Origin: Modestobacter lapidis
GTDB taxonomy: Bacteria; Actinomycetota; Actinomycetes; Mycobacteriales; Geodermatophilaceae
DNA length: 64,000 bases
Reading direction: 5' to 3'
Assembly (NCBI GenBank): GCA_019779905.1
Contig: JABAKE010000006.1
Location: 62,001-126,000 of the forward strand
The notes below the pieces were generated by a model. That model did not search any database. It was not told where the DNA came from and was given only the letters and a program-made list of their open reading frames with translations. The position numbers were made by a program, and so were the translations under genes. Positions 8,694 through 19,450 of this stretch are shown piece after piece (positions within the stretch are counted from its first letter, which is position 1; the number at the start of each line of letters is the position of its first letter).

Positions 8694-9773
8694 ATGGGAT
8701 CGGTCAAGGTCGCCGTCGTCGGCGTCGGGAACTGCGCAGCCTCGCTGGTCCAGGGGGTGCACTACTACCGGGACGCCGACGAGACGCAGTCGGTGCCCGG
8801 GCTCATGCACGTGCGGTTCGGCGAGTACCACGTGTCCGACATCCAGTTCGTCGCCGCGTTCGACGTCGACGCCAAGAAGGTCGGCCGTGACCTCTCCGAG
8901 GCCATCGTCGCCAGCGAGAACAACACCATCTCGATCACCGACGTCCCGCCGCTCGGCGTGACCGTCCAGCGCGGCACCACCCTCGACGGCCTGGGCAGGT
9001 ACTACCGGGAGACGATCGAGGAATCCGACGACGAGCCGGTCGACGTCGTCGCCGCGCTGCGCGAGTCCGGCGCCGACGTCCTGGTCTGCTACCTGCCCGT
9101 CGGCTCGCAGCAGGCGGCGGAGTTCTACGCCCAGTGCGCGATCGACGCGCAGGTGGCCTTCGTCAACGCGCTGCCGGTGTTCATCGCCGGCACGCCCGCC
9201 TGGGCGCAGAAGTTCACCGACGCCGGCGTCCCGATCGTCGGTGACGACATCAAGAGCCAGGTCGGCGCCACCATCACCCACCGGGTGCTGGCCAAGCTGT
9301 TCGAGGACCGCGGCGTGCAGCTCGACCGCACGATGCAGCTCAACGTCGGCGGCAACATGGACTTCAAGAACATGCTCGAGCGGGAGCGCCTGGAGTCCAA
9401 GAAGATCTCCAAGACCCAGTCGGTCACCAGCCAGGTCGACCGGGACATGGGCGCCGGCAACGTGCACATCGGCCCGTCGGACCACGTGCCGTGGCTGTCG
9501 GACCGCAAGTGGGCCTACGTCCGGCTCGAGGGCCGCGCGTTCGGCGACGTGCCGTTGAGCCTGGAGTACAAGCTCGAGGTCTGGGACTCCCCGAACTCGG
9601 CCGGCATCATCATCGACGCCGTCCGCGCCGCGAAGATCGCCAAGGACCGCGGCATCGGCGGCCCGATCCTGTCGGCGTCGTCCTACTTCATGAAGAGCCC
9701 GCCGGTGCAGTACGACGACAACCAGGCGCGCGACTCCGTCGAGGCCTTCATCCGCGGCGACATCGAGCGCTAG
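8694..9773 (+). CDS. ino1: myo-Inositol-1-phosphate synthase
   Basis: Converts glucose 6-phosphate to inositol 1-phosphate with NAD, the first step to phosphatidylinositol, mycothiol and related lipids. The 359-residue protein has the NAD-binding [18 protein letters not shown] at its start, then [53 protein letters not shown] and [20 protein letters not shown]. The ATG at 8694 has AGGAGGAGGA immediately upstream. A second ATG at 8643 overlaps the padR stop and would add 17 residues. Co-transcription with padR is likely. The stop is followed at once by a hairpin repeat. Confidence 0.96.
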   Translation: MGSVKVAVVGVGNCAASLVQGVHYYRDADETQSVPGLMHVRFGEYHVSDIQFVAAFDVDAKKVGRDLSEAIVASENNTISITDVPPLGVTVQRGTTLDGLGRYYRETIEESDDEPVDVVAALRESGADVLVCYLPVGSQQAAEFYAQCAIDAQVAFVNALPVFIAGTPAWAQKFTDAGVPIVGDDIKSQVGATITHRVLAKLFEDRGVQLDRTMQLNVGGNMDFKNMLERERLESKKISKTQSVTSQVDRDMGAGNVHIGPSDHVPWLSDRKWAYVRLEGRAFGDVPLSLEYKLEVWDSPNSAGIIIDAVRAAKIAKDRGIGGPILSASSYFMKSPPVQYDDNQARDSVEAFIRGDIER

Positions 9774-9876
9774 GCCTCCCTGCAGGGTCCCGCCGCGAGC
9801 TTGCGAGGGGTGGGGGGAAGGGAGGTCCTTCCCCCCGCCCCGAGCTTGCGAGGGGCGGGGGGCAGGGAGGTCCTTC
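9773..9876 (-). repeat. Post-stop hairpin repeat, copy A, with a partial duplication
   Basis: Reverse-oriented member of the dispersed hairpin family, beginning with the G of the ino1 stop codon. On the minus strand it reads GGACCTCCCTGCCCCCCGCC, a second internal copy of the 5' half, then CTGCAGGGAGGCC. The outer arms CCTCCCTG/CAGGGAGG pair. The 5' module is duplicated in tandem, making this copy about 104 bp instead of 56. Confidence 0.75.
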
Positions 9877-9891
9877 TCCTAGTGTGGGGGC

Positions 9892-10668
9892 ATGCCGCAG
9901 CGCCGCCCCCCACTGCTCGTGCTGGCCCTGCTGGTGGTGCTGGCCCTGGTGGCCGGCTGCAGCGGCGGGACCGACGACGAGCGCGTTCCCGGCGACCCGG
10001 TCAGCGAGGCCGAGGCCGAGGTGCTGTCCGAAGTGCTCCACCGGAACTTCGAGGTCGGTGGCGCGGACTTCGTGGTCACCGCGCCCTACGCCGAGGGAGC
10101 GGTGCTCACCCTCACCGGAGAGGTCGACTTCCGTCGCGGGACGGGCCGGGCCCAGGCCGTGACCGAGTACGCCGACGGGCGCCCGGCCGAGACCCGCACC
10201 CTGTTCTTCACCGGCTCGGACATCTGGTTCGGCGACGTGCCGGGGCTGGCCGAGGAGCTGGCGGCCGCCGGCCTGCCCGAGGCGGCCTACGTCCGCCGGC
10301 CGATCGCCGCGACCGGTGCCTCGGGCACCGCATCGCTCATCGACGTGCTCGTCCAGATGGTGCCGCGGCTGTCCGCCCGCAGCGCGGACGACCCGCGCTC
10401 GTTCCCCGCGAACGGCTACACCTGGCAGGGGACGCGGTCGGTCAACGGGGAGCTGGGCTCGGTGTTCCGCAGCGGCGACGGGGCGACGATCACCGTCGGG
10501 GCCGAGGACCGGCTGCTGCTGCAGTACGTCACGCGGCTGGCCGACCAGGAGTTCGACGTGACCATCACGCTCACCGACCACGGGGAGCGGGAGATCGGGC
10601 CGCCGGCCGACGAGGAGACCCTCGACGCCACCGCGCACCCGGAGGTCGCCGCGGCGGTCGGGGTGTGA
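9892..10668 (+). CDS. Putative lipoprotein, possibly LppX/LprAFG-like
   Basis: A 258-residue secreted protein. MPQRRPPLLVLALLVVLALV is followed by AGC and Ser/Gly, a classical lipobox with the acylated Cys at residue 23. The mature part alternates beta-type stretches (AVLTLTGEVDFRRGTGRAQA, TLFFTGSDIWFGD, DVTITLTDHGE), which recalls the LppX/LprAFG fold, but the resemblance is weak. TAGTGT lies 6 nt before the ATG, suggesting a leaderless mRNA whose -10 box sits right at the end of the preceding repeat. Role unknown; it probably sits on the outer face of the membrane. Confidence 0.7.
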   Translation: MPQRRPPLLVLALLVVLALVAGCSGGTDDERVPGDPVSEAEAEVLSEVLHRNFEVGGADFVVTAPYAEGAVLTLTGEVDFRRGTGRAQAVTEYADGRPAETRTLFFTGSDIWFGDVPGLAEELAAAGLPEAAYVRRPIAATGASGTASLIDVLVQMVPRLSARSADDPRSFPANGYTWQGTRSVNGELGSVFRSGDGATITVGAEDRLLLQYVTRLADQEFDVTITLTDHGEREIGPPADEETLDATAHPEVAAAVGV

Positions 10669-10671
10669 GGG

Positions 10672-10707
10672 GCTGAACAGCAGAGCACCCGCTGAACAGC
10701 AGAGCAC
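10672..10707 (+). repeat. Two 17-bp direct repeats after the lipoprotein gene
   Basis: GCTGAACAGCAGAGCAC occurs at 10672-10688 and again at 10691-10707, a 19-bp period. The second copy overlaps the left arm of the following terminator. Purpose unknown; it may be a slippage duplication. Confidence 0.8.
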
Positions 10708-10746
10708 GAGGGGGGCGGCCTCTTCCCCAGGTCGCCCCCCTCGTGC
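10704..10746. terminator. Strong bidirectional terminator
   Basis: GCACGAGGGGGGCG (10704-10717) pairs perfectly with CGCCCCCCTCGTGC (10733-10746), a 14-bp stem. It lies between the convergent lipoprotein and yqgE genes and can serve both. Confidence 0.8.
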
Positions 10747-10827
10747 AGCTCCGTTCCTACCAGATGTCCGGCCGACACGCCCAGTGCCGCCGCCCCACGG
10801 ACCCCAGGCGCACCAGGAGCGGGAATG

Positions 10828-11499
10828 TCAGTTGGCGGTCGGGTCGGCCGGTGCGGTGGAGAGCACGGCGAGCCGGCCGCGCTGACGGCGCAGCACCGAC
10901 CGCCACAGCTCGGGGCCGGACGACCCGGCGAGCACGTCGGCCGGAGCGCCGGCCACGCACGCCCAGGCGCCCTCGGCGATCTCCGCGGCCAGCTGGCCGT
11001 CGGACCAGCCGGCGTACCCGGCGAACACCCGCAGCCCGGTGATGTCACCCGCCAGGTCGTCGGGGTCGACGTCCAGGTCGACCAGGTGCACCTCACCGGC
11101 GACCTGGCGCAGCCCGGTGTCCGGGGAGGCCGGACCGCGGGCGGCCGTGGTGGCCAGGCAGAGGGCGGTGTCGGTCTCGCAGGGGCCACCGACGTGGAAG
11201 ACGCCCGGCTCGACGGCCAGTTCGGCCCAGCCCGGCAGGACGTCCCGGATGCGGACCTCGCTGGGCCGGCCGAGCACCACGCCCAGGGTGCCGGTGTCGG
11301 AGTGGTCGAGCACGTAGACCACCCCGCCGACGAACGTGGGGTCGGTCAGCGCGGGCATGGCCACCAGCAGCGACCCGGGGCGGACGTCGTCCAGGCAGCC
11401 GACCGACAGCACCGGCGCCGCGTCACGACGTCGCTTGCCGGCCGCCGGTCCGGCTGCGGGACGGCGTTCGGGATCGGGTGACGACGGCACCGGGTTCAT
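10828..11499 (-). CDS. YqgE/AlgH family protein (DUF179)
   Basis: A 223-residue protein with the DUF179 pattern: PGSLLVAMPALTDPTFVGGV, VVYVLDHSDTGTLGVVLGRP, VFHVGGPCETDTALCL and LRVFAGYAGWSDGQLAAEIA. The first 28 residues are a low-complexity Pro/Ala/Arg leader. The ATG at 11499 is only 2 nt from GGAGG; a GTG three codons later would have better spacing, so the true start may be 11490. Biochemical role of the family is not settled. It lies divergent from an MFS transporter, as in Mycobacterium Rv0038/Rv0037c. Confidence 0.85.
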   Translation of the reverse strand: MNPVPSSPDPERRPAAGPAAGKRRRDAAPVLSVGCLDDVRPGSLLVAMPALTDPTFVGGVVYVLDHSDTGTLGVVLGRPSEVRIRDVLPGWAELAVEPGVFHVGGPCETDTALCLATTAARGPASPDTGLRQVAGEVHLVDLDVDPDDLAGDITGLRVFAGYAGWSDGQLAAEIAEGAWACVAGAPADVLAGSSGPELWRSVLRRQRGRLAVLSTAPADPTAN

Positions 11500-11618
11500 C
11501 TCCTCCAGTGTGCATCAGCACGGTCCGGTGGGGGGCTGCGCCGTCGTGCCTCCGCAACCGGACGGCGTGTCCTCCCGGCCGACTGCCGGGGTACCTACAG
11601 CGCCGTACTGTGGCTGGG

Positions 11619-12974
11619 ATGGAGCAGGCGGTGATGGACCGGGGACCGACCACCGTCCGGCACCTCCTCCACCGCGGTGACTTCGTCCGGCTGCTGCTCA
11701 CCCGGCTGAGCTCCCAGTTCGGCGACGGGGTCTTCCAGGCCGCCCTGGCCGGCACGGTCCTGTTCAACCCGCAGCAGGCCACCGACCCGATCGACGTGGC
11801 CCTGGGGTTCGCCGTCCTGCTGCTGCCCTACTCGCTGGTGGGCCCGTTCGCGGGCGTGTGGCTGGACCGCTGGAGCCGCCGCCAGATCCTGCTGGTCGCC
11901 AACCTGGTGCGCGCCGGGCTGGTCACCGTGGTGGCCGGGCTGATCCTGTCGGGGGTGCAGGGCGCCGGCTTCTACGTCGCCGGCCTGGCGGTGTTCTCGG
12001 TCAACCGGTTCGTGCTGTCGGCGCTGTCGGCCGGGCTGCCGCACACCACCGACGAGCCGTCGCTGGTGTCGGCGAACGCGCTGTCGACCACGTCCGGGGC
12101 GGTCGCCTCGGTGGTCGGCGGCGGGTCGGCGATCGTGGCGACGACGCTGCTCGGCGCCGGCAACACCGGGTACGCGGCGCTGGCGATGGCCTCCGCGCTG
12201 CCCTACCTGGTCGCCTCCGCCGTCGTCGCGGGCTTCCCGCGCGCCCACCTCGGGCCCGATCACGAGACGCTGGCGGCGACGGTGAGCGCCCGTGACGTGC
12301 TGCACGGGATGCTGGCCGGCGCCCGGCACGTGCTCGCGCACCCGCCGGCGGCCGTCGTCCTCACCGTGATGAGCGTGCACCGGCTGTTCTACGGGTTGCT
12401 CACGCTGATGACCCTGCTGCTGTACCGCAACACCTTCACCGACACCTCCGGGCCGTTCCCCGGCGGTCTGGCCGGGCTGGGGGAGGTGCTCGCGGCCGGT
12501 GCCGTCGGCACCCTGCTGGCGGCCGCGGTGACGCCGTGGGCGGTGCGGCGGATGGGCAAGGGCCGCTGGATCACGCTGATGCTCGTCGCCGGCGGGCTGG
12601 GGCAGCTGGGGCTGGGCGGGCTGTTCCGGCCGGCGGCCATCGTGGCGGCGGTCCTCGCCCTCGGCTTCGTCGCCCAGGCGGTCAAGATTTGTGTCGACAC
12701 CACGCTGCAGGAAGCGGTCGAGGACGACTTCCGCGGCCGGGTCTTCTCCGTCTACGACACGCTGTTCAACGTGACCTTCGTCGTCGCCCTGCTGGTCGGC
12801 GCGGTCACGCTGCCGGCATCGGGGGTGTCCTGGACGATGCTGGTCGTCGTGGGCGCCGGCTACCTGCTCACCGCCCTGGCCTTCTGGCACCTGGGTGGAG
12901 TGGGTTCGCTGCCCGCACCCCGACGCCGGCTCGACGGATCCGCTCCGCTCAGGAGCGGGCGGCCCACCAGGTGA
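11619..12974 (+). CDS. Major facilitator superfamily transporter
   Basis: A 451-residue integral membrane protein with about 12 hydrophobic segments, such as [40 protein letters not shown] and [17 protein letters not shown]. The loop [20 protein letters not shown] is the MFS loop 2-3 motif in its DRWSRR form. [21 protein letters not shown] is typical of the EntS-like branch. The substrate cannot be told from sequence. ATG 11619 and 11634 are both possible starts. The 3' end overlaps the convergent pcnA gene by 26 bp. Confidence 0.87.
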   Translation: MEQAVMDRGPTTVRHLLHRGDFVRLLLTRLSSQFGDGVFQAALAGTVLFNPQQATDPIDVALGFAVLLLPYSLVGPFAGVWLDRWSRRQILLVANLVRAGLVTVVAGLILSGVQGAGFYVAGLAVFSVNRFVLSALSAGLPHTTDEPSLVSANALSTTSGAVASVVGGGSAIVATTLLGAGNTGYAALAMASALPYLVASAVVAGFPRAHLGPDHETLAATVSARDVLHGMLAGARHVLAHPPAAVVLTVMSVHRLFYGLLTLMTLLLYRNTFTDTSGPFPGGLAGLGEVLAAGAVGTLLAAAVTPWAVRRMGKGRWITLMLVAGGLGQLGLGGLFRPAAIVAAVLALGFVAQAVKICVDTTLQEAVEDDFRGRVFSVYDTLFNVTFVVALLVGAVTLPASGVSWTMLVVVGAGYLLTALAFWHLGGVGSLPAPRRRLDGSAPLRSGRPTR

Positions 12975-14454
12975 GGAGCTCCGCCTCCGCCTCCGCCGGC
13001 TCCAGCGGCCCGCGTTCCAGCCGCAGGTCCTTGAGGAACCGCCACGCCTCGCCGACCTCGCGGCCGGGGCCGATCCCGAGCAGCTCCATGATCCGGTTGC
13101 CGTCGAGGTCGGGGCGGATCCGGGACAGGTTCTCGGCCTCCGACAACTCCTCGATCCGCCGCTCCAGCGAGTCGTAGGTGGCCGCCAGCGCCGCCGCCCG
13201 CCGCTTGTTGCGGGTCGTGCAGTCCGAGCGCACCAGCTTGTGCAGCCGGGGGAGCAGGTCGCCGGCGTCGGTCACGTACCGGCGGACGGCGGAGTCGGTC
13301 CACTCGCCGCGGCCGTAGCCGTGGAACCGCAGGTGCAGGAAGGTCAGCCGGGAGACGTCCTCGATGACCTCCTTGGGGTAGCGCAGGGCGGCCAGCCGCT
13401 TGCGCACCAGCTTGGCGCCGACCACCTCGTGGTGGTGGAAGGAGACCCCGCCGCGTGCCTCGTGCCGCCGCGTGGCCGGCTTCCCGATGTCGTGCAGCAG
13501 GGCGGCCAGCCGCAGCACCAGGTCGGGGGACGACGAGTCCGGATCCGCCGTCTCCAGCGCGATCGCCCGGTCCAGCACGGTGAGGGAGTGGACGTAGACG
13601 TCCTTGTGCTGGTGGTGCTCGTCGATCTCCATCCGGAGGGCCGGCAGCTCGGGCAGGACGACGTCGGCCAGCCCGGTGCCGACGAACAGCTCCAACGCGG
13701 CCCGCGGTGCGGGGTTGAGCAGGGTCCGGGAGAACTCGTGCTGCACCCGCTCGGCGGTGATCCGGCCCAGCTCGGGGGCCAGCGAGGTCATCGCCTCGAT
13801 GACCTCCTCGTCCGGGGTGAGCCCCAGCTGGGCCACGAAGCGCACCCCGCGCAGCATCCGCAGCGGGTCGTCGGCGAAGGAGTCGACGGCCGCCCCCGGC
13901 GTCCGCAGCCGGCCGGCCAGCAGGTCACCCAGACCGCCGAACGGGTCGGTCACCGTGCGGTCGGGCCCCAGCGACACCGCCATCGCGTTGACGGTGAAAT
14001 CGCGCCGGGCCAGGTCGTCGAGCAGCGAGGTGCCCCAGGCCACCGCCGGATTGCGCGACTCCCGGTCGTAGCGGTCGGCCCGGAAGGTGGTGATCTCCAG
14101 CCGTTCACCGCGTACCTCGGCGCCGACGGTGCCGAAGGCGATACCGGTGTTCCACGTGGAACTGGCCCAGCCCCGCAGCACCTCGAGGGTCTGCTCCGGG
14201 CGGGCGTCGGTGGTGACGTCCAGGTCGCCGGGCACCTGCGGGCGGCCGGCCGCCCCGGCGGCGAGCAGTGCGTCACGCACCGATCCGCCGACCAGGTGGG
14301 CCTGGAAGCCGGCGGCGGCGAACCGGGCGCCGAGCTCGGAGAGCACCGGGGACAGGTCGACGAGCTCGCGCACCGTCGCCTGCACCGCCGGAGGGACGGC
14401 CGGGGTGGGCTGGGTCCGGGGAGGGGACGGGCGACGCGGCGGCACTGTGGACAC
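12949..14454 (-). CDS. pcnA: CCA tRNA nucleotidyltransferase / poly(A) polymerase family, with HD domain
   Basis: Adds or repairs the 3' CCA of tRNAs. The 501-residue protein has the class II head ([33 protein letters not shown] with catalytic Dx[14 protein letters not shown] and [19 protein letters not shown]). An HD domain follows ([29 protein letters not shown]) and then the tRNA-binding tail. Start is one of two GTGs, 14454 or 14445; there is no clear Shine-Dalgarno. It is divergent from the Nudix gene with about 40 bp between them. A ParB-binding palindrome lies inside the coding region at 14148-14163. Confidence 0.93.
   Translation of the reverse strand: MSTVPPRRPSPPRTQPTPAVPPAVQATVRELVDLSPVLSELGARFAAAGFQAHLVGGSVRDALLAAGAAGRPQVPGDLDVTTDARPEQTLEVLRGWASSTWNTGIAFGTVGAEVRGERLEITTFRADRYDRESRNPAVAWGTSLLDDLARRDFTVNAMAVSLGPDRTVTDPFGGLGDLLAGRLRTPGAAVDSFADDPLRMLRGVRFVAQLGLTPDEEVIEAMTSLAPELGRITAERVQHEFSRTLLNPAPRAALELFVGTGLADVVLPELPALRMEIDEHHQHKDVYVHSLTVLDRAIALETADPDSSSPDLVLRLAALLHDIGKPATRRHEARGGVSFHHHEVVGAKLVRKRLAALRYPKEVIEDVSRLTFLHLRFHGYGRGEWTDSAVRRYVTDAGDLLPRLHKLVRSDCTTRNKRRAAALAATYDSLERRIEELSEAENLSRIRPDLDGNRIMELLGIGPGREVGEAWRFLKDLRLERGPLEPAEAEAELLTWWAARS
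14148..14163. promoter_or_regulatory. parS site inside pcnA
   Basis: TGTTCCACGTGGAACT contains the perfect 14-bp palindrome GTTCCACGTGGAAC. The same 14-mer occurs twice in front of parA and once before gyrB. In pcnA it is read as part of SSTWNTG. ParB would nucleate here for origin segregation. Confidence 0.8.
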
Positions 14455-14496
14455 GACGATCGAGGGTACGGCCGCCGGGCGCGCTACCCTCTGGGC

Positions 14497-14973
14497 ATGG
14501 CTGGGACGGGCGGGCGGCGGCGCCCCGGCCGCCGGTTGCGCCGGGTCGACGAGACCTCGGCCGGAGGCCTGGTGGTCGCCGACGACGAGGTCACCGGTCC
14601 CCGCGCGGCCCTCATCGGGCGCACCGACCGTCGTGGCCGGCTGCTCTGGTCGCTGCCCAAGGGCCACATCGAGATCGGCGAGACCCCCGAGGACACCGCG
14701 GTCCGGGAGGTCGCCGAGGAGACCGGCATCATCGGCGAGGTCGTCGCGCCGCTCGGGATCATCGACTTCTGGTTCGTCGCCGACGGGCGCCGGGTGCACA
14801 AGACCGTCCACCACTTCCTGCTCCGCGCCATCGGGGGCGCCCTGTCCGACGCCGACATCGAGGTCACCGAGGTCGCCTGGGTGCCGCTGACCGAACTGGG
14901 TGGCCGGCTGGCGTACGCCGACGAGCGCGCGCTGGTCGAGCGCGCGCCGGCACTGCTGGCCGACACGGCGTGA
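14497..14973 (+). CDS. Nudix hydrolase
   Basis: A 158-residue pyrophosphohydrolase. The Nudix box is complete: [20 protein letters not shown] followed by TGI. The [10 protein letters not shown] lead-in and [11 protein letters not shown] strand are standard. The first 18 residues are basic. TACCCT stands 6 nt before the ATG, so translation is probably leaderless. Its stop overlaps the next GTG by 4 nt. It matches the position of Mycobacterium Rv3908 beside pcnA and murJ. The substrate is unknown. Confidence 0.92.
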   Translation: MAGTGGRRRPGRRLRRVDETSAGGLVVADDEVTGPRAALIGRTDRRGRLLWSLPKGHIEIGETPEDTAVREVAEETGIIGEVVAPLGIIDFWFVADGRRVHKTVHHFLLRAIGGALSDADIEVTEVAWVPLTELGGRLAYADERALVERAPALLADTA

Positions 14974-17360
14974 GGGCGCGGGCCACCGGCCGCGCCGTCG
15001 GTCGCCCCGTGGCAGCTGCGGTGCTGACCGGCCTGGTGACGGTGCTGCCCGGCGCCCTCGGGACGGCGCCGGCCGCAGCCGCCCCGGCCCCGGCGGACGA
15101 CGCCGACCGCCCCGTGGAGATCACCCTGGACCGGCTCGAGCCGCGCACCGTGACCCCCGGTGCGCCGATCCTGGTCGCCGGCACCCTGGTCAACGACAGC
15201 GACGACACCTTCACCGACCTGGCCGTCCGGCTGCAGCGCGGCGAGGAGATCGACAGCCGGCGGGCACTGGCCGCCGACATGGCCGACCCCGACCAGGCCA
15301 CCGCCGCGACCGCGCCCTTCCTGCCGGTGCCCGGCGAGCTCGACCCCGGCGACTCGCTCTCCTTCGCCTACACGACCACCGCCGAGGAGCTCCGGCTGCC
15401 GGAGGACGGCGTCTTCCCGGCGCTGATCAACGTCAACGGCACCCGCGACGGCGGCGCGGCCGAGCGGGTCGGCGAGCTGTCCACGTACCTGGTCGCCCAG
15501 CCGCCGGCCCCGGTCAGCCGCACGACGGTCGCCTGGCTGTGGCCGGTCACCGAACGCCCGCACCGCGACGCGACGGGAGCGTTCACCGACGACGGGCTGG
15601 CCGAGGCGATCGCCCCCGACGGGCGGCTGGACCGGGTGCTCGCCGTGCTCGAGGAGCTTCCGCCGGCACCGCTGCCCGGTGGCCCGGGCACGGTTCCGGT
15701 GACCCTCGCGATCAACCCGGCAACGGTGGAGGCGCTGTCGCTGATGGCCGCCGGCCCGTACCGGTTCGGGGACGACGGCCGGGCGGGCACCGGCACCGCG
15801 GACGCCGCCGAGTTCCTCGACCGGCTGCGCGCACTCGCCGCCGTCCACCCGGTCGTGGCACTGCCCTACGCCGACGTCGACGCCGACGGCCTGGTCTCGG
15901 TGGGGCTGGCGGACGTGCTCACCCGCACGCTGCCCGGCACCGAGCAGGGCACCGCCCGCCAGCCGGCCCGGTCCGGCGGCCCGGTGGCCACCGCGCCCGC
16001 CACGCCCGCCGCACCGGCCGGCACGCCCACCGGGGCAGCAGAGCCGACCGGCGACGCGGCCGCCGGGACGCCGGTACCCGGCGACGCGGCGGGCGCACCG
16101 GCCGGCGGGGACGACGGGACCGGCGCCGGCGCGGCACTGCTCCGCGAGGTCCTCGGCGTCGAGCCGGTCACCGACCTGGCCTGGCCGGCCGGCGGTGCGG
16201 CCCGCCTGGACACCCTCGAGGTCCTGCAGGCCGGTGGGGTCACCGAGGTCGTGCTCGCCGAGTCGGCCCTCACCGACGGCGAGCGGGCCGTCGGGGACAC
16301 CGCCGGGACGGTGGCCGCCGCCCGCACGACCGTTCCGGCCCCGGGCGGGGAGCTGTCGGTGCTCGTCGCCGACGGTGCGCTCGCCGAAGTCGTCGCCGCG
16401 GCCGGTGCCGACCCGGACGGCGCCCGGCTGGCCGAGCAGCGGTACCTGGCCGAGCTGGGGGTCCTGACCGACCAGCTGGCCGACGAGGAGCCCGCGGCGG
16501 TGCAGACGGTCCTCGTCGTCCCACCCCGGCTCGTCGACGCCGACCCGGAGTGGGCCAGCGCCATGATCGGCGACACGGTCACCGAGCCCTGGCTCGCCGC
16601 GACCTCGGTGGGCGGCCTGGCCACCGGCCCCTCCACCGACGCCGGTGAGCTGGTGGCGGCCGACCGCGACGCGGTGGTGGGCAGCCCGCTGCCGGCGGCC
16701 GGGCTGGCCGAGATAGCGGAGACCGCCGCCGTGCGCGACGACTTCGCCGCTGCCGTGGCCGGGGACCCGGCCACCGTGCTGGCCGGCTACGACGCCGCAC
16801 TGGCCCGGGCCGGCTCCGCAGCCTGGCGCATCGACCCGGCCGGCTTCGCCGACGCGGTCGCCGACCTGAGTGACACCATCGCCGACCTGCGCGACCGGGT
16901 GACGTTGCTGGCCCCGGCGGACGGCACGTACAGCCTGGCCTCCAACGACGCGCCGCTGGTGCTCACCGTGCAGAACGACCTGCCCTTCGCCGTCGACGTG
17001 CGGCTGGACCTCAGCGCCCGGGCGAACGTCGGGCTGTCCACCGAGGACGTCGGCATCACCCGCCTGGAGCCCCGGTCGCGCACCACCATCCAGGTACCGA
17101 CGGAGGTGCGGCAGTCCGGCGGGTTCACCGTCACCGCGGCGCTCACCACCCCGGCCGGCGGCCCGCTGGGCGAGCCGGTCCAGCTGCAGGTGAAGAGCAC
17201 CGCCTACGGAACCGTGACGCTGGCGATCACCCTCGGCGCCGGCGTCCTGCTCGGCCTGCTGTTCCTCCGCCGGCTGGTGCGTTTCCTGCTGCGCCGCCGC
17301 CGTCCCGCGGTGGAGCGGGCCGAGCCCGCCGCGGTGCCCCCGGTGCGGAGCCCGGTGTGA
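14970..17360 (+). CDS. DUF6049-like secreted membrane-anchored protein
   Basis: A 796-residue protein that starts with GTG overlapping the Nudix stop. Residues 1-37 form a signal peptide ([20 protein letters not shown] then a run of Ala/Pro). The large outer domain includes [37 protein letters not shown] and a low-complexity Ala/Pro/Gly/Thr insert near 340-385. A single C-terminal transmembrane helix ([18 protein letters not shown]) and an Arg-rich cytosolic end follow. It sits directly before murJ, as Mycobacterium Rv3909 does, implying a role in wall assembly or its control. No enzymatic motif seen. Confidence 0.8.
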   Translation: MRARATGRAVGRPVAAAVLTGLVTVLPGALGTAPAAAAPAPADDADRPVEITLDRLEPRTVTPGAPILVAGTLVNDSDDTFTDLAVRLQRGEEIDSRRALAADMADPDQATAATAPFLPVPGELDPGDSLSFAYTTTAEELRLPEDGVFPALINVNGTRDGGAAERVGELSTYLVAQPPAPVSRTTVAWLWPVTERPHRDATGAFTDDGLAEAIAPDGRLDRVLAVLEELPPAPLPGGPGTVPVTLAINPATVEALSLMAAGPYRFGDDGRAGTGTADAAEFLDRLRALAAVHPVVALPYADVDADGLVSVGLADVLTRTLPGTEQGTARQPARSGGPVATAPATPAAPAGTPTGAAEPTGDAAAGTPVPGDAAGAPAGGDDGTGAGAALLREVLGVEPVTDLAWPAGGAARLDTLEVLQAGGVTEVVLAESALTDGERAVGDTAGTVAAARTTVPAPGGELSVLVADGALAEVVAAAGADPDGARLAEQRYLAELGVLTDQLADEEPAAVQTVLVVPPRLVDADPEWASAMIGDTVTEPWLAATSVGGLATGPSTDAGELVAADRDAVVGSPLPAAGLAEIAETAAVRDDFAAAVAGDPATVLAGYDAALARAGSAAWRIDPAGFADAVADLSDTIADLRDRVTLLAPADGTYSLASNDAPLVLTVQNDLPFAVDVRLDLSARANVGLSTEDVGITRLEPRSRTTIQVPTEVRQSGGFTVTAALTTPAGGPLGEPVQLQVKSTAYGTVTLAITLGAGVLLGLLFLRRLVRFLLRRRRPAVERAEPAAVPPVRSPV

Positions 17361-19450
17361 CCTCCGGCCCCTGGGCCGGCTCCGCGGAGCACCGAGGGGC
17401 CGGGGACGGGGACGGCGACGGCAGCCCTCCGGACGACGCCGCACCGCCGCCCCCCGAGCGTCCGCGCCGCGCACCGCTGCCGCCGCCGCCCTACCGTTCC
17501 GCCAACCGGCCCGCCGCACCCCCGCCCGGGCAGCCGGCGGCTCGTCCGGCCGAGCCGGGCGCGCGGACGTGGCCTCCGGCGCCGCCACCCCCGGTGCGGC
17601 GGGGTCCTGCGCCTGCCCCGCCGACGCCGCCGCTGACCCCCGCGCCGTCGGTCCCGCCGGCTCCACCGCTGCTGTCGCCCCGCCCGCGGCCGGGCCTGCC
17701 CCCGGTGCCGCCGCCGAACCCGGCCCGCCGGCGGTTCGTGCCGGGGCCGGACGACACCCAGCTGATCCCGACGCTGCCCCCGGTCCCCGACCACGGTCCC
17801 GAGACCGAGGAGGAGGTCGAACAGCGGGAGGGTGCCCCCGGCGGCAGCCGCGGCATCCTGCGGGCCGCCGGCACGATGGCGGTCGCCACCCTGGTCAGCC
17901 GGCTCACCGGTTTCCTGCGCACGGTCGTGCTCACCGCGGTGCTGGGGCTCGGGCTGGTCGGCGACGCCTACACCGTGGCCAACACCCTGCCCAACCTCGT
18001 CTACGAGCTGCTGCTGGGCGGCGTGCTCACCTCGGTCGTCGTCCCGCTGCTGGTGAGCGCCCAGGAGAAGGATGCCGACGGCGGGGTCCGCTACGCCCAG
18101 CGGCTGCTCACCCTGGCCGTCGTCGGGCTCACCGGTCTCACCGCGCTGGCGGTGCTGGCCGCGCCGACGCTGACCGCGCTGATGGGCATCGACGGCGACC
18201 CCGGCCAGGTCGCGCTGGCCAACTGGCTGGCCCGGATCCTGCTCGTCGAGATCGTCTTCTACGGCGTGGGCGCGCTGGCCGCCGCCGTGCTCAACTCCCG
18301 CGGGGTCTTCGGTGCACCGGCCTGGGCACCGGTGCTCAACAACGTGGTCGTGATCGTCACCGGCGGGTTGTTCGTGCTGGCCGGCGGCCCCGGTGAGCTG
18401 ACCCCGATGACGATCACCGCGACCCAGGTCTGGCTGCTGGGCATCGGCACGACCCTCGGCATCGCCGTCCAGGCGCTGGTGCTGCTGCCGCTGCTGCCCC
18501 GGCACGGCGTGCCGCTGCGGCCCAGCTGGGGCCTCCGCGGCACCGGGCTGCGCGAGGCCGGCACGCTCGGGCTCTGGGTGGTGGGCTACGTGCTCGTCAG
18601 CCAGGTGGGCGTCGTCGTCACCAGCCGGGTGGCCAACCGGGCGGCCGACGAGGGCGGCCTCGGCCCGTTCGCATTGGCCAACGCCAGCCTGCTGTTCCAG
18701 ATGCCCTACGGGATCATCGGTGTGGCCCTGCTGACCGCGCTGCTGCCCCGGATGAGCCGGGCCGCGGCCCGGCGCGACGTCGACGGCGTGATCGCCGACC
18801 TGTCCCTGGGCACCCGGCTGTCGGCCCTGGGGCTGCTGCCGGTCACCGCAGTGCTCGTCGTGCTCGGCCCCGCGCTGGCCACGGTGGCCTTCGCCCGCGG
18901 CAACACCGGCGTCGAGGAGGCCCGCAGCGTCGGCGTCGCGCTCGCCATCGGCGCGGTCGGACTGCTGCCGATGGCGGTCACCCTGCTGCAGCTGCGGGTC
19001 TTCTACGCGATGAAGGACGCCCGCACGCCGACGCTGATCCAGCTGGTCATGGTGGCCGTCCGGGTGCCCCTGGTCCTGCTGGTGCCGGTCGTCGTGGCAC
19101 CGCGGCACGTCGTTCCCGGGCTGATGCTGGTGACCAGCATCACCTTCATCGTGGGGTGGGTCGTCGGTGACGTAGCGCTGCGCCGCCGGCTGGGAACGCT
19201 GCGCGGCCGTCGGGTGCTGGGCAGCCTGCTGCGGCTCTCCGCGGTGACGCTGGCCGCCGGGCTGGCCGGCTGGGCCGCCGTCGCGGCGCTCGACGGGGTG
19301 CTGGGACGCTCGGTACCGGGCTCGCTCGTAACCCTTCTCGTCGGTACCGTGGTCATCGGCGTCGCGGTGGTCGCGGGAGCCGTGGTGGCGAGGGTCCCGG
19401 AGGTCACCGGGGCGCTCACCGGGGTCCGAGCCCGGCTCGGACGCAACTGA
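17357..19450 (+). CDS. murJ: Lipid II flippase MurJ (MviN)
   Basis: Moves lipid II across the membrane for peptidoglycan synthesis. The 697-residue protein begins with about 155 residues of Pro/Ala-rich cytosolic leader. Then follow about 14 transmembrane helices with the MurJ pattern: ATLVSRLTGFLRTVVLTAVL, VANTLPNLVYELLLGGVLTS and LLFQMPYGIIGVALLTALLP. GTG 17357 overlaps the preceding stop by 4 nt. Unlike mycobacterial MviN it ends after the flippase (GVRARLGRN), and the pseudokinase is the next separate gene. Confidence 0.93.
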   Translation: MTSGPWAGSAEHRGAGDGDGDGSPPDDAAPPPPERPRRAPLPPPPYRSANRPAAPPPGQPAARPAEPGARTWPPAPPPPVRRGPAPAPPTPPLTPAPSVPPAPPLLSPRPRPGLPPVPPPNPARRRFVPGPDDTQLIPTLPPVPDHGPETEEEVEQREGAPGGSRGILRAAGTMAVATLVSRLTGFLRTVVLTAVLGLGLVGDAYTVANTLPNLVYELLLGGVLTSVVVPLLVSAQEKDADGGVRYAQRLLTLAVVGLTGLTALAVLAAPTLTALMGIDGDPGQVALANWLARILLVEIVFYGVGALAAAVLNSRGVFGAPAWAPVLNNVVVIVTGGLFVLAGGPGELTPMTITATQVWLLGIGTTLGIAVQALVLLPLLPRHGVPLRPSWGLRGTGLREAGTLGLWVVGYVLVSQVGVVVTSRVANRAADEGGLGPFALANASLLFQMPYGIIGVALLTALLPRMSRAAARRDVDGVIADLSLGTRLSALGLLPVTAVLVVLGPALATVAFARGNTGVEEARSVGVALAIGAVGLLPMAVTLLQLRVFYAMKDARTPTLIQLVMVAVRVPLVLLVPVVVAPRHVVPGLMLVTSITFIVGWVVGDVALRRRLGTLRGRRVLGSLLRLSAVTLAAGLAGWAAVAALDGVLGRSVPGSLVTLLVGTVVIGVAVVAGAVVARVPEVTGALTGVRARLGRN

